A stretch of 64,000 nucleotides of DNA, taken from the NCBI RefSeq assembly GCF_000699445.3, contig NC_067195.1:55718465-55782464 (forward strand). Direction: 5' to 3'. Source of the stretch: Schistosoma haematobium. Lineage: Eukaryota; Platyhelminthes; Trematoda; Strigeidida; Schistosomatidae. The position numbers were made by a program, and so were the translations under genes. Numbering within the stretch: position 1 is the first letter of the stretch; every line of letters starts with the position of its first letter. Below, piece by piece: positions 31,242 to 44,204 of the stretch. The notes under the pieces were generated by a model. The model was not told the origin of the DNA, did no database searches, and saw nothing but the letters and a program-made list of their open reading frames with translations.

Positions 31242-34200
31242 AATGGATGCTGACAACTCAAAAGTTATTGGCTTCAACTTTAACATCAGAAAGAACTTTC
31301 TCAGATATTTTTCCAGTTAAGTTTCAAATATATATCAAGTACATAAACAGAACAAGCTGCAATGCTTAACACGATGTAAAATTAACAAAAAGAGTACGTT
31401 TCCTGAACAAGTCGCAATTTTATGAGTTTTAAAGTAAAAATATCAATAAAGTGAGAAACCAAGTGTGAAGTTGAGTGTTTAGTTTATCCCAAAGTATTTA
31501 TTTTTTGACCTTTGCTGAACACCAAAGTACATCAATTTCGGGGTAGAATGAAATGAAATGGTTGAAAATAATATGAAGTATATTGAATAGTTAGTAGTCT
31601 AACAAATGAATACTCAACAAATAACAGTTAACACTCCTTTAGGACAAATACCCACGAGAATTACCGTAAAATAATAACTAAATATTTTGCAAATAAGCAT
31701 ATTATTATACTAGACAAGAAAATCTACCCTGTCTGTTGCTAACTTGCGTTTGACTTCTGTTAACCTTAAAGATTACATCAATGAATGTCTCAGCCACATC
31801 GCATCATTAAGTATAACCACTTGCTTCGAATTTCATCTGCCATATTGACAATCCAAACACATTCATCCATTTTTAAAATCCTTCTCAATAATAGTCCTAC
31901 ACATGTACCTTGGTTGATTTGTTGGAGAGCAATATCAAAACATCCATCTGTCTGAATCGCAATTTTTGTAAACCCCACATTAAATTATATCAACTTCAAG
32001 CACAAAATCTTTTTACAAGATGAAATCATTTACAATGATTTGATGTTTTTAGCTCGTGTGAATAGTAAATATTTATTTCTAGAAAACCTCCAATAATACA
32101 AGCATTTCTGATTCCTGTTTGTTACTAAACATACCCCTTGAAATGCACAAAACAAATTACTCCCAAGGCAGACAGGCAGATTCTAAGCATTTTTATGCAA
32201 CTACAACAATGCTGGTGTGTTAATTGGATCTAAGTTTAATTTGATTTCTATGCCGAATATACTGTTAGTTAGTTAATACACTTAAAAAGGTCCTTTAAAG
32301 TTGGGTTTAAACAAATCACTTGTCGGAAGTATTCAAGATGAACACTTGAGCTGGTCAATTATTCATTTACAATTCGTGTTAAAATAGACTCAAATTATGA
32401 CATACTCAACCAAAGAATGCTTTACTGGTATCAAAACTATTTTCAATAAAATCTGGGGTTATTTAAAACATAGAACAGGTTAAAGCAAAGTTCAACAATA
32501 AGCAAAACGTATTGCCTGGATGTTCTGAATCCCACTTTAAAAAGCTAATATTCATAACGCATTAAAAGTCATTTTCATCATAGTTTGTAAAACATAGTAT
32601 TTCAGGGATTAATCACGTAATTTTATAGGAAGTATTTTTACAATAACCAAAATTTTAAGGAGCTTTTTGATTACTTCCCAGTTATCAACAATTATTAACT
32701 TTCATAGATGTTACTCAAAATTGAATCAAGCAACATCGAAACGCATAAAACTGTAGCTTAATATAGATTTTAGGTAATTAGGACGCCCAACTTAATAAAT
32801 TAGGAAATTTTTAACAAATGAAGCGATAAAAAGTATAATGTTAAATTTGAACATGATAGAAGCCAAGGGGTAAGGTGAACATTATCACAATAAAGATAAA
32901 TAGAGACGTAAGCCATAACACAGTTAACAAATATATGCCGAGGGCAACACGAACATGGGTCGTGTGTCAAATAATTACGATATTTAAATGTCTGTATTTC
33001 CAGGTTTTATAGTGGAACACAATCGGAAACTTTCTTTGTTAAAACTGAAAACATTAAACGCAAATTGTTTACATGCAATCACGTTACCACATTTACATAA
33101 AAAAACACAGGACCACAATATCTACAAATTTCTTATTGCATTTAGCAACACCAGTTTCTCTACAACTGATTACCGTATCTTATTGCGATAAAAAATTCTA
33201 AGATGAACACTAGGGAAAGTATCATAGAAATGTATATAATATATGGAAAAATATTTAAAATCCGTCACCTGGTTGGATATATGTAAGGCAATAAGATACG
33301 AGTTGTGATATGACAGGTATTAGTTTTAGAAACTAAAACTCGTAATGAGCAAAACTCCATGTCATTCAGAAACTTTCAGCTTGGGAAACCAACCAGGATC
33401 GTGATGTAAAATGTACTGAAATTTCTATATTAAAATCCTAAAAACAATGTCACGCAAGCCTTTGCTTGGAAAATCAACTATGTGAGGTAGGTGAACCACA
33501 TAACACTGTCTGAATATAGTTTACGGTACATAGAAAACTATAACTAGACCTATGACTCAGTTAGGTTTAACAAAACAACCAAATAGAAGACTTGTCTGCA
33601 GAGTCAATGTAAACAAGTATAATGCGACCTAAAATAAGTAGTCCATAAATAGGACAATGTACAGGACTCAATATTTCTAATTATTAATCAGAGCGGAATC
33701 TAAGAGATCAAATATATTGTCACAACTCACATTTATGAAATGAATTCCATCTGTCTTCACGAGTTTTTCAGTTCAAAAGAGGTGATTTGGACTTCAGTAT
33801 ACCTTAAACCGACGAAACTGCAGATTTCTTATCAAAAAATAAAAATATGAACAATTGCAAATTTCAGTTGTTGTAATGGTTGCTAGGCTTCTCAACCTTG
33901 AAGTTCGAATTAGCTAAACAAGTCATTCTGAAGTTGACTAGAATACCAAACATATATGAAGATCGATCTTCAAACCCAGATGCCCTCACTCATGCATTTA
34001 ATTTATGGGTATTCTAATTTTAAATATTTGACAAATATTAAGCAAGAGAAACAGTATTTATATAGCAAGTCCGATTTCCGCGAAAACCATGCCTTGGTTA
34101 TGAATACTGATTACTGCTGGCTACCTCCATTATCAGCCTTAGGTTTCAGATGCTCCGATAGTAAGTTGTCGAAGTTAATAAGTTTCATTTTTAAGATTAC

Positions 34201-34259
34201 CATAGAATGTAAACTACCTGCGAGTAATATCTGGGGAACGTATATTGTAATTTGAAATG
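31242..34259. other. Left arm: no gene supported
   Basis: AT-rich DNA with small mirrored frames (31,790-31,978 minus; 33,956-34,255 plus) that have no motif I can name. At 32,922-32,925 (AGTT) is the empty site matching the LINE insertion in the right arm. Confidence 0.45.
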
Positions 34260-37200
34260 GAATAACAATTATAAGCATCTAGGATCAAGAGAAGTTGTAA
34301 GTCCTCGGTATTTCATCACCTTTTCTATTGATATCCAAACTAAGGGCTCTTCTAACGTTACAAAAGGTCGTAGACACCGGCTAGAATCTGAACTTTTCTA
34401 CTAATCTTTTAAACCCCTGAAGAGCTATAGGGTCGCTGAAATGTCACTGTGCCCTAGACAAATCACCCGGCAGCTGGATCACTAAATATCTAGCAGATCC
34501 TCAATCCCTGTCAAATTCAAGGACAACCGACGCTCAACAGTTAGTCGCGTGCATTTAGCTGGCCTGTAGCGGTAAATAAATCCCCAAAATAAATAGGTCT
34601 TTACATCTTCGATCTTCGATGCTGACTACATTAGTTGTAGTGGACTCATTTAGCTAAAGGCGCTCGGTTATGCATCCTCACCAGGTGACGAGTGAGAACG
34701 CCATGCTCAACTTCCCCTGTAATCGCCAGTCAGTCTAGATCAGTTGATTCTCGATATATTGATAGCCTATCGTGTATACCTCCGAACCTCCTTACTTCTG
34801 ACTTTTGACTTCACTACGTGGGTACGATTCGTATTAGAAGGTGTTGCTGTTTAACACGTTGCCAAACTCCAAATATCTGTGGCATCACCGGTATAATGAA
34901 GTAGTGGTTGAACTAACTCAAATAGGTCTCCAATCATTCTACATAGATCATCAACGTTGGTTATCTAAAAAGTAAAAGGTTATGAACGACTGCCCATCAC
35001 CTAGAAATTAATGGGCTGATTAAAATACCCCAACGACAATTGACAAGGTCACTTTTGAGTCCCAATGTATTACAACGAACTGAGGTCTTTCGACTTGTGT
35101 TACTCTGAATATTCATTACCATAAAAGCCAATACTGGATGGCTTGGTTGTAATCAGACGACGTTTTCGTGCGACCAGCCTTACGGTTTAGTACACACATT
35201 TTCTTACGTCACAACGTATTACCCCGAACCCTCCACATAACTTATGGAGGACACGATAAAGTCCTTCACAATGGACTTGAGTATTTGTCGATAAGGACAG
35301 GGATGAAGAAAATTATACAACCGACCGAGTCAGAGCCGTTTATTTAGAAGGTAACACCTCCGTCAACTTTCTCACTACAAAGCCAAACAAAGCATCCTTG
35401 CGATTATAATACAACGTCCGACAAACAACGACCACAACGAGACTTCTTTAATGTCTGGCCACTGGCTCAAAATAAAGAGGCTCGGAAGAGCGATTGGGTT
35501 CTTAGAATACACCAACAACTAACATGTGTGGGAAGGATTTTCAGTTTACTTCTTTTAGTCTCGCCTTCTCGTTCCATGGTTTATTGACTGTATTTTTGCC
35601 TTTTAACGTGTCGGGAACCAGAAATGTTTCGATGAGTCAATATGTACAGTTGTCAAAATCCCAAAATCAAGGCGTATTTAATAAGCTTATATATATATAT
35701 ATATATATATTTCTTGCGAAATCAACTAGTATATAACCTAGATGTGTACGTAAACGTTTCGCTGTCGTTTAGTGTATATACTCCCATACACCCATTTTCC
35801 TCACAGTTTCTTTGTTTTGTTAGGCATGTAGCTAAAGCCGCTCAGTCACACGTTCACACAAAATCGCGAGTATACCGCGCTAGGCATCTCTTGCAACTGC
35901 TAGACATCCTAGACAAAACTCTTCTCGACTTACCGTTAGCTTTCCAAATATATCTTCGAACCCTTTCACTTCCAACTTCTGATCTGAGATGGCGTTTATC
36001 CTTTGGTTGTGAGGGTGTTACGTGTAAAGGCGTTGTCAAACTCAACATAACCAATGTGAAAAATTAAGACAACCACGGCGGACCGAACTTTTCGTTTTGT
36101 ACATTTTTATTTTCTATTCTATGACTATTCAAAGTAGGAAAAGGCTATCGGACGTTGTAGAACGTACCCAAGTGTCAGAAGGGCGTTTATCAACACTAAG
36201 CTCTTTGTGTGCAAACGTCTCTCTGGTTAAAATTTTAGAGTCCGCTCTATTGCACCAGCAGGTAATGAGATGTAGTGCCAAATAAGTCCCTAAAATAAAT
36301 GGCTTTTACGGGTCCTCGATATTGACGCTGTCCTCATTGGTTTTACTAGATACGGCTGTAGGTAAAAGCGCCTGTTCGAGCGTTCTAACCAGATCATGTT
36401 TGTGCATAACGCGCTTCAGTTCTCGTTTGACAACTAGTTAGCTGGGATGCGTACACCTCAAAACTCTCACAACTATTTAAATATGTTGTTACGGAAAGAA
36501 CAAGAAAGGGTAGTAAACAGTGGTGTGCCAAAGCTTCGTCTTTTGGAGGGAACCGAAAAACTGTAAGTCGTATGCTAGATTTGTGTGTGCATACGTGTAC
36601 TTTTGTCAGTACGGTGCTTTCCATTGATATTAAGTAGTTAGCTAGGAGATCTATGACTGAATATTTCCAGAGGTGTCTTTGCGTGTGTGGAAAGATTTCG
36701 GTGGCCACTGTAACGAAAAGAACAAAATGGAAACCCCTACAAATCATTTTATTTGACAACAACGTAATTTGTTTGTTTCTTCCCCCCTGTCGTATATCTT
36801 AACTTTTATTTAGATCTCATTTTACCTTAATTTATGTTATTTAGTCTTCCTAGTCTGAACTTTTATTATCAGACTTTGTTTAAAGGCTTACGTTTTCTTA
36901 CTTAATTTTTCTTTTACATGTTACTAGACTATTGACAAAGTCAAGGCATGGCTCGGTGTTCGACTGTTAACCATGGACTGTCTTCTTGGAAAGGTTCCTA
37001 GAAGCTTTACAGATAGATATATGATCCCATGTTGTTGAGAGTATCTTTATTGACTCTCAGGCATCCAGTTCTTATTTATTAACTATTCGTTTTATCGTTT
37101 AATACATAAATTCATGTTAGAGAAACTTTTAACTGTATGGCACAGGCTGTCGCGTTTGAAGTATTTTATACATTTTATATAATTTACTTTCTTTATTAGA

Positions 37201-37756
37201 ATATAAACGTTTAATTTGAACATCGAGTTTATGTTTTGATACAATATAATACGAGCCACTCGAAACACGTTGCACACCATGTAGATGAACGTCGTCTGCT
37301 CTGATCGAATAAACTTTAGTTCGTTAGCTATGATTTTACGCCAAATATTAGTGTTTCGGTCGTTAAATATATTTTAACACCATTGTTTCTTGACCTATGA
37401 TTCGGCTGGTTTCTACGAAAATACTCTTCGATCGTCAGCATCGTTAAGCACTGCACATACGTGTCATCTTCAGAATAGCTAGAATCACAATTTTAGGTCC
37501 TTGATTAACAATCCACAGTCGGTTAACCCATCTGTTGTTTTCAGATTGGTCACCTAACTATACTAACGCAACATGTTAATAAAAAGTCGAATACCACTTG
37601 TTTTATGAACATATATTTCAGAGATTTATATAAACAAGTGAAAACTAACACTGTATTGAAGAGACAAGATAAACTGTGGGTCTTTCGTGTCTATAGGTAA
37701 CCCTCGTGCTATTGATAGAAGAAACCAGACAAGTAGTGAATAGGTCTTTATTTCGA
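34260..37756. other. Left arm, inner part: less AT-rich, unidentified repeat-like block
   Basis: Base composition shifts to noticeably more G+C from about 34,260 to the centre. Frames at 35,642-36,067 (+) and 36,394-36,762 (-) are open but unrecognised. A purine-rich minus-strand run (CAGGGGGGAAGAAAC) near 36,785 sits next to TGTTGTCAAATAAAATG, suggestive of a decayed LTR element, but no gag, RT or integrase motif is visible. Confidence 0.35.
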
Positions 37757-37791
37757 AAGTAACGAGCTTCTCCACTGTGACTGCGCTAAGA
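37757..37791. other. 35-bp spacer at the centre of the palindrome
   Basis: The only asymmetric sequence between the arms: it starts AAGTAACGAG and ends GCGCTAAGA. The arms on either side are TTATTTCGA and TCGAAATAA. No obvious internal repeat. Confidence 0.9.
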
Positions 37792-39834
37792 TCGAAATAA
37801 AGACCTATTCACTACTTGTCTGGTTTCTTCTATCAATAGCACGAGGGTTACCTATAGACACGAAAGACCCACAGTTTATCTTGTCTCTTCAATACAGTGT
37901 TAGTTTTCACTTGTTTATATAAATCTCTGAAATATATGTTCATAAAACAAGTGGTATTCGACTTTTTATTAACATGTTGCGTTAGTATAGTTAGGTGACC
38001 AATCTGAAAACAACAGATGGGTTAACCGACTGTGGATTGTTAATCAAGGACCTAAAATTGTGATTCTAGCTATTCTGAAGATGACACGTATGTGCAGTGC
38101 TTAACGATGCTGACGATCGAAGAGTATTTTCGTAGAAACCAGCCGAATCATAGGTCAAGAAACAATGGTGTTAAAATATATTTAACGACCGAAACACTAA
38201 TATTTGGCGTAAAATCATAGCTAACGAACTAAAGTTTATTCGATCAGAGCAGACGACGTTCATCTACATGGTGTGCAACGTGTTTCGAGTGGCTCGTATT
38301 ATATTGTATCAAAACATAAACTCGATGTTCAAATTAAACGTTTATATTCTAATAAAGAAAGTAAATTATATAAAATGTATAAAATACTTCAAACGCGACA
38401 GCCTGTGCCATACAGTTAAAAGTTTCTCTAACATGAATTTATGTATTAGACGATAAAACGAATAGTTAATAAATAAGAACTGGATGCCTGAGAGTCAATA
38501 AAGATACTCTCAACAACATGGGATCATATATCTATCTGTAAAGCTTCTAGGAACCTTTCCAAGAAGACAGTCCATGGTTAACAGTCGAACACCGAGCCAT
38601 GCCTTGACTTTGTCAATAGTCTAGTAACATGTAAAAGAAAAATTAAGTAAGAAAACGTAAGCCTTTAAACAAAGTCTGATAATAAAAGTTCAGACTAGGA
38701 AGACTAAATAACATAAATTAAGGTAAAATGAGATCTAAATAAAAGTTAAGATATGCGACAGGGGGAAGAAACAAACAAATTACGTTGTTGTCAAATAAAA
38801 TGATTTGTAGGGGTTTCCATTTTGTTCTTTTCGTTACAGTGGCCACCGAAATCTTTCCACACACGCAAAGACACCTCTGGAAATATTCAGTCATAGATCT
38901 CCTAGCTAACTACTTAATATCAATGGAAAGCACCGTACTGACAAAAGTACACGTATGCACACACAAATCTAGCATACGGCTTACAGTTTTTCGGTTCCCT
39001 CCAAAAGACGAAGCTTTGGCACACCACTGTTTACTACCCTTTCTTGTTCTTTCCGTAACAACATATTTAAATAGTTGTGAGAGTTTTGAGGTGTACGCAT
39101 CCCAGCTAACTAGTTGTCAAACGAGAACTGAAGCGCGTTATGCACAAACATGATCTGGTTAGAACGCTCGAACAGGCGCTTTTACCTACAGCCGTATCTA
39201 GTAAAACCAATGAGGACAGCGTCAATATCGAGGACCCGTAAAAGCCATTTATTTTAGGGACTTATTTGGCACTACATCTCATTACCTGCTGGTGCAATAG
39301 AGCGGACTCTAAAATTTTAACCAGAGAGACGTTTGCACACAAAGAGCTTAGTGTTGATAAACGCCCTTCTGACACTTGGGTACGTTCTACAACGTCCGAT
39401 AGCCTTTTCCTACTTTGAATAGTCATAGAATAGAAAATAAAAATGTACAAAACGAAAAGTTCGGTCCGCCGTGGTTGTCTTAATTTTTCACATTGGTTAT
39501 GTTGAGTTTGACAACGCCTTTACACGTAACACCCTCACAACCAAAGGATAAACGCCATCTCAGATCAGAAGTTGGAAGTGAAAGGGTTCGAAGATATATT
39601 TGGAAAGCTAACGGTAAGTCGAGAAGAGTTTTGTCTAGGATGTCTAGCAGTTGCAAGAGATGCCTAGCGCGGTATACTCGCGATTTTGTGTGAACGTGTG
39701 ACTGAGCGGCTTTAGCTACATGCCTAACAAAACAAAGAAACTGTGAGGAAAATGGGTGTATGGGAGTATATACACTAAACGACAGCGAAACGTTTACGTA
39801 CACATCTAGGTTATATACTAGTTGATTTCGCAAG

Positions 39835-39873
<39 letters not shown>

Positions 39874-41290
39874 CTTATTAAATACGCCTTGATTTTGGGA
39901 TTTTGACAACTGTACATATTGACTCATCGAAACATTTCTGGTTCCCGACACGTTAAAAGGCAAAAATACAGTCAATAAACCATGGAACGAGAAGGCGAGA
40001 CTAAAAGAAGTAAACTGAAAATCCTTCCCACACATGTTAGTTGTTGGTGTATTCTAAGAACCCATCGCTCTTCCGAGCCTCTTTATTTTGAGCCAGTGGC
40101 CAGACATTAAAGAAGTCTCGTTGTGGTCGTTGTTTGTCGGACGTTGTATTATAATCGCAAGGATGCTTTGTTTGGCTTTGTAGTGAGAAAGTTGACGGAG
40201 GTGTTACCTTCTAAATAAACGGCTCTGACTCGGTCGGTTGTATAATTTTCTTCATCCCTGTCCTTATCGACAAATACTCAAGTCCATTGTGAAGGACTTT
40301 ATCGTGTCCTCCATAAGTTATGTGGAGGGTTCGGGGTAATACGTTGTGACGTAAGAAAATGTGTGTACTAAACCGTAAGGCTGGTCGCACGAAAACGTCG
40401 TCTGATTACAACCAAGCCATCCAGTATTGGCTTTTATGGTAATGAATATTCAGAGTAACACAAGTCGAAAGACCTCAGTTCGTTGTAATACATTGGGACT
40501 CAAAAGTGACCTTGTCAATTGTCGTTGGGGTATTTTAATCAGCCCATTAATTTCTAGGTGATGGGCAGTCGTTCATAACCTTTTACTTTTTAGATAACCA
40601 ACGTTGATGATCTATGTAGAATGATTGGAGACCTATTTGAGTTAGTTCAACCACTACTTCATTATACCGGTGATGCCACAGATATTTGGAGTTTGGCAAC
40701 GTGTTAAACAGCAACACCTTCTAATACGAATCGTACCCACGTAGTGAAGTCAAAAGTCAGAAGTAAGGAGGTTCGGAGGTATACACGATAGGCTATCAAT
40801 ATATCGAGAATCAACTGATCTAGACTGACTGGCGATTACAGGGAAGTTGAGCATGGCGTTCTCACTCGTCACCTGGTGAGGATGCATAACCGAGCGCCTT
40901 TAGCTAAATGAGTCCACTACAACTAATGTAGTCAGCATCGAAGATCGAAGATGTACAGACCTATTTATTTTGGGGATTTATTTACCTCTACAGGCCAGCT
41001 AAATGCACGCGACTAACTGTTGAGCGTCGGTTGTCCTTGAATTTGACAGGGACTGAGGATCTGCTAGATATTTAGTGATCCAGCTGCCGGGTGATTTGTC
41101 TAGGGCACAGTGACATTTCAGCGACCCTATAGCTCTTCAGGGGTTTAAAAGATTAGTAGAAAAGTTCAGATTCTAGCCGGTGTCTACGACCTTTTGTAAC
41201 GTTAGAAGAGCCCTTAGTTTGGATATCAATAGAAAAGGTGATGAAATACCGAGGACTTACAACTTCTCTTGATCCTAGATGCTTATAATT
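37792..41290. other. Right arm, inner part: mirror of 34,260-37,756
   Basis: Same unidentified, less AT-rich block in inverse order, with the same open frames. (AT)n at 39,838-39,870 is about 12 bp longer than its mirror at 35,689-35,710. Confidence 0.4.
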
Positions 41291-42640
41291 GTTATTCCAT
41301 TTCAAATTACAATATACGTTCCCCAGATATTACTCGCAGGTAGTTTACATTCTATGGTAATCTTAAAAATGAAACTTATTAACCTCGACAACTTACTATC
41401 GGAGCATCTGAAACCTAAGGCTGATAATGGAGGTAGCCAGCAGTAATCAGTATTCATAACCAAGGCATGGTTTTCGCGGAAATCGGACTTGCTATATAGA
41501 TACTGTTTCTCTTGCTTAATATTTGTCAAATATTTAAAATTAGAATACCCATAAATTAAATGCATGAGTGAGGGCATCTGGGTTTGAAGATCGATCTTCA
41601 TATATGTTTGGTATTCTAGTCAACTTCAGAATGACTTGTTTAGCTAATTCGAACTTCAAGGTTGAGAAGCCTAGCAACCATTACAACAACTGAAATTTGC
41701 AATTGTTCATATTTTTATTTTTTGATAAGAAATCTGCAGTTTCGTCGGTTTAAGGTATACTGAAGTCCAAATCACCTCTTTTGAACTGAAAAACTCGTGA
41801 AGACAGATGGAATTCATTTCATAAATGTGAGTTGTGACAATATATTTGATCTCTTAGATTCCGCTCTGATTAATAATTAGAAATATTGAGTCCTGTACAT
41901 TGTCCTATTTATGGACTACTTATTTTAGGTCGCATTATACTTGTTTACATTGACTCTGCAGACAAGTCTTCTATTTGGTTGTTTTGTTAAACCTAACTGA
42001 GTCATAGGTCTAGTTATAGTTTTCTATGTACCGTAAACTATATTCAGACAGTGTTATGTGGTTCACCTACCTCACATAGTTGATTTTCCAAGCAAAGGCT
42101 TGCGTGACATTGTTTTTAGGATTTTAATATAGAAATTTCAGTACATTTTACATCACGATCCTGGTTGGTTTCCCAAGCTGAAAGTTTCTGAATGACATGG
42201 AGTTTTGCTCATTACGAGTTTTAGTTTCTAAAACTAATACCTGTCATATCACAACTCGTACCTCTTATTGCCTTACATATATCCAACCAGGTGACGGATT
42301 TTAAATATTTTTCCATATATTATATACATTTCTATGATACTTTCCCTAGTGTTCATCTTAGAATTTTTTATCGCAATAAGATACGGTAATCAGTTGTAGA
42401 GAAACTGGTGTTGCTAAATGCAATAAGAAATTTGTAGATATTGTGGTCCTGTGTTTTTTTATGTAAATGTGGTAACGTGATTGCATGTAAACAATTTGCG
42501 TTTAATATAATATGTTTTCAGTTTTAACAAAGAAAGTTTCCGATTGTGTTCCACTATAAAACCTGGAAATACAGACATTTAAATATCGTAATTATTTGAC
42601 ACACGACCCATGTTCGTGTTGCCCTCGGCATATATTTGTT
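41291..42640. other. Right arm: no gene seen
   Basis: Mirror of 32,930-34,260. The only difference noted in a translated frame is Lys to Arg in the 99-codon frame at 41,302-41,601. Confidence 0.4.
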
Positions 42641-42694
42641 TCAGTTTCAGTTTCAGTTTCAGTTTGGGAAGGACAGGAGCCTCGATGGCCTATG

Positions 42695-42985
42695 TTAGTC
42701 CTGGCAATGGTGGTCTCTCAGTTGATCCAACTTTCTTTTGAAAGATTCGACGGATGGAGCCTCAACGACGTGCTGAGGTAGTGAATTCCACTCGTTGATG
42801 ATTCGATGGGAAAGTCGATAGTCAGCTGGCAAGTAATTTGTTCTCGGCTTATGAACTTTTTTGGAGTGTCCTCGTAAATTCTCTGTTTTGGAAGACAAGA
42901 AAAATGAGGGCATGTTAGGTGCAAATTTATCACTAAGCAATGTGTAGACTGTAATCAAGTCGCCTCTAGTTCTGCGATATGACAA
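42695..42985 (-). pseudogene. CR1-like ORF2, C-terminal end
   Basis: LSYRRTRGDLITVYTLL, RTNYLPADYRLSHRIINEWN, then SLPQHVVEAPSVESFKRKLD, the usual C-terminus of CR1/Jockey-type RTs. Separated from the RT by a short frameshifted stretch (42,986-43,082). Confidence 0.85.
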
Positions 42986-43082
42986 CGGGAAAAGGTTCAG
43001 CTTGGCCAGTCGAGATTCATACGGAAGCTTCGCTATTGCGGGAACCAGCTTAGTCGCCGTTCTCTGAACCTTTTCCAGAAGC

Positions 43083-44204
43083 TCACTGTCTTTTTAAAGC
43101 AGGGCTAGCCGCCTGTATGCAGTACTCAAGTTTAGGACGAACGAACACTGTATACAAAGTCAAAAACGTCTTAGTGTCGACATAACTAAAAGCCCTACGT
43201 ATTGACCATAACGTTCTAAAACTTTTGGCGGCTATTGCACGGCAGTGTGCAGTAGTCTTTAAGTCTTGACTAACGATAACTCCTAAGTCATTATATGTCT
43301 GGACGACAGGTAGCTCAGTGTTATTCATCGTATATGTATCTGTGCCTTGATGACCGATATGCATCACAACACACTTGGAAGTATTTATCGGCAACTGCCA
43401 TGTTTGAGACCATTCAGATAACTTCTTCAGGTCATTTTGAAGTTCTAAGCTATCACTCTTACATCGTATCGTTCTCCATATCTTGACATCGTCAGCATAT
43501 AGCAAGACCGATGATGATAGGAGACAAGGAAGGTCATTTACATATAAGAGGAATAGCACTGGCCCCAAAACTGTACCCTGGGGCACTCCGCTAAGCACAG
43601 TTTCCCAGCTAGATAACTTTGAGTTCACCCTTACTCTTTGTTGACGCCCAACTAAGAAGTCTTTTATCCACATCAATAAATTACCTCCAATCCCGATATG
43701 TCTTAACTTATATAACAGCCGGTTGTGCGGAACTTTATCAAAAGCTTTACTGAAATCAATGAAGGCGACGTCTACAGGTAGCTTTTGGTCCTTAAGAGCA
43801 CACCAGCTTTCACGAGCCACTAATAAGTTAGTGAGACAAGAATAACCTATTCTGAAGCCATGCTGCTTCTCCGAGAGGATCCGGTTTTTATCGAGATACT
43901 TAAACAGCTCCTTCCGAATAATCTTTTCTAAGATTTTAACAACCACACTAGTTAGGCTAACGGGGCGGTAGTTCTCAGGTTTGTGTTTCGTGCCTGTTTT
44001 GAAGACAGGACTTACTATGGCGTTTTTCCAATCTTTCGGTAAGCGACCCTGCGTAACGGATAGGTTAAAGCATGTACTTAAAGGGTTCGCAACGAAGTTA
44101 GATAATTCCTTCAGTAGCCTAGGATGTAATTCATCGGGCCCCGTGGATTTACCTATGTCAAGCTTATTTAGCAGACCAAAGACATCGAGTTCTTTAATGG
44201 TCAC
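43083..44204 (-). pseudogene. CR1-like reverse transcriptase (ORF2 middle)
   Basis: 373 open codons: GKSTGPDELHPRLLKEL, PVFKTGTKHKPENYRPVSLT, AFIDFSKAFDKVPHNRLLYK (motif A), VLSGVPQGTVLGPVLFLLYV (motif B) and LLYADDVKIW (catalytic YADD), then NTSKCVVMHIG and YNDLGVIV. The catalytic residues are intact. It is out of frame with the endonuclease at about 44,202 and with the C-terminus at about 43,083, so ORF2 is split by two frameshifts and not functional as read. Confidence 0.92.

Larger units (their letters stand above)
23148..37756 (+). repeat. Giant inverted repeat, left arm
   Basis: Reverse complement of 37,792-56,628 apart from small differences and one large insertion in the right arm. 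Open frames appear in mirrored order and near-identical sequence along the whole length; for example, 180 of 180 residues agree for the RT frame at 29,815-30,357. The outer edge is AGGATTCGCAGTCTG; the inner edge is ATAGGTCTTTATTTCGA. Arm length is 14.6 kb. Confidence 0.95.

Noticed and set aside
27770..31260. AAATGGACGCTGA / AAATGGATGCTGA as target duplication of the long RTE
   Set aside because: The left match lies about 300 bp before the recognisable leader, and one mismatch in 13 is not convincing.
31790..31978. 62-codon frame with mirror copy at 47,849-48,040
   Set aside because: Conserved only because the arms are duplicates; no domain, and the G-run difference changes the start.
36394..36762. 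122-codon frame, mirrored at 38,785-39,153
   Set aside because: Identity between arms is explained by the duplication; no family motif. Kept only as part of the unidentified block.
37092..38456. Mirrored 62-codon frames either side of the centre
   Set aside because: Low-complexity AT-rich frames; they prove symmetry but not coding.
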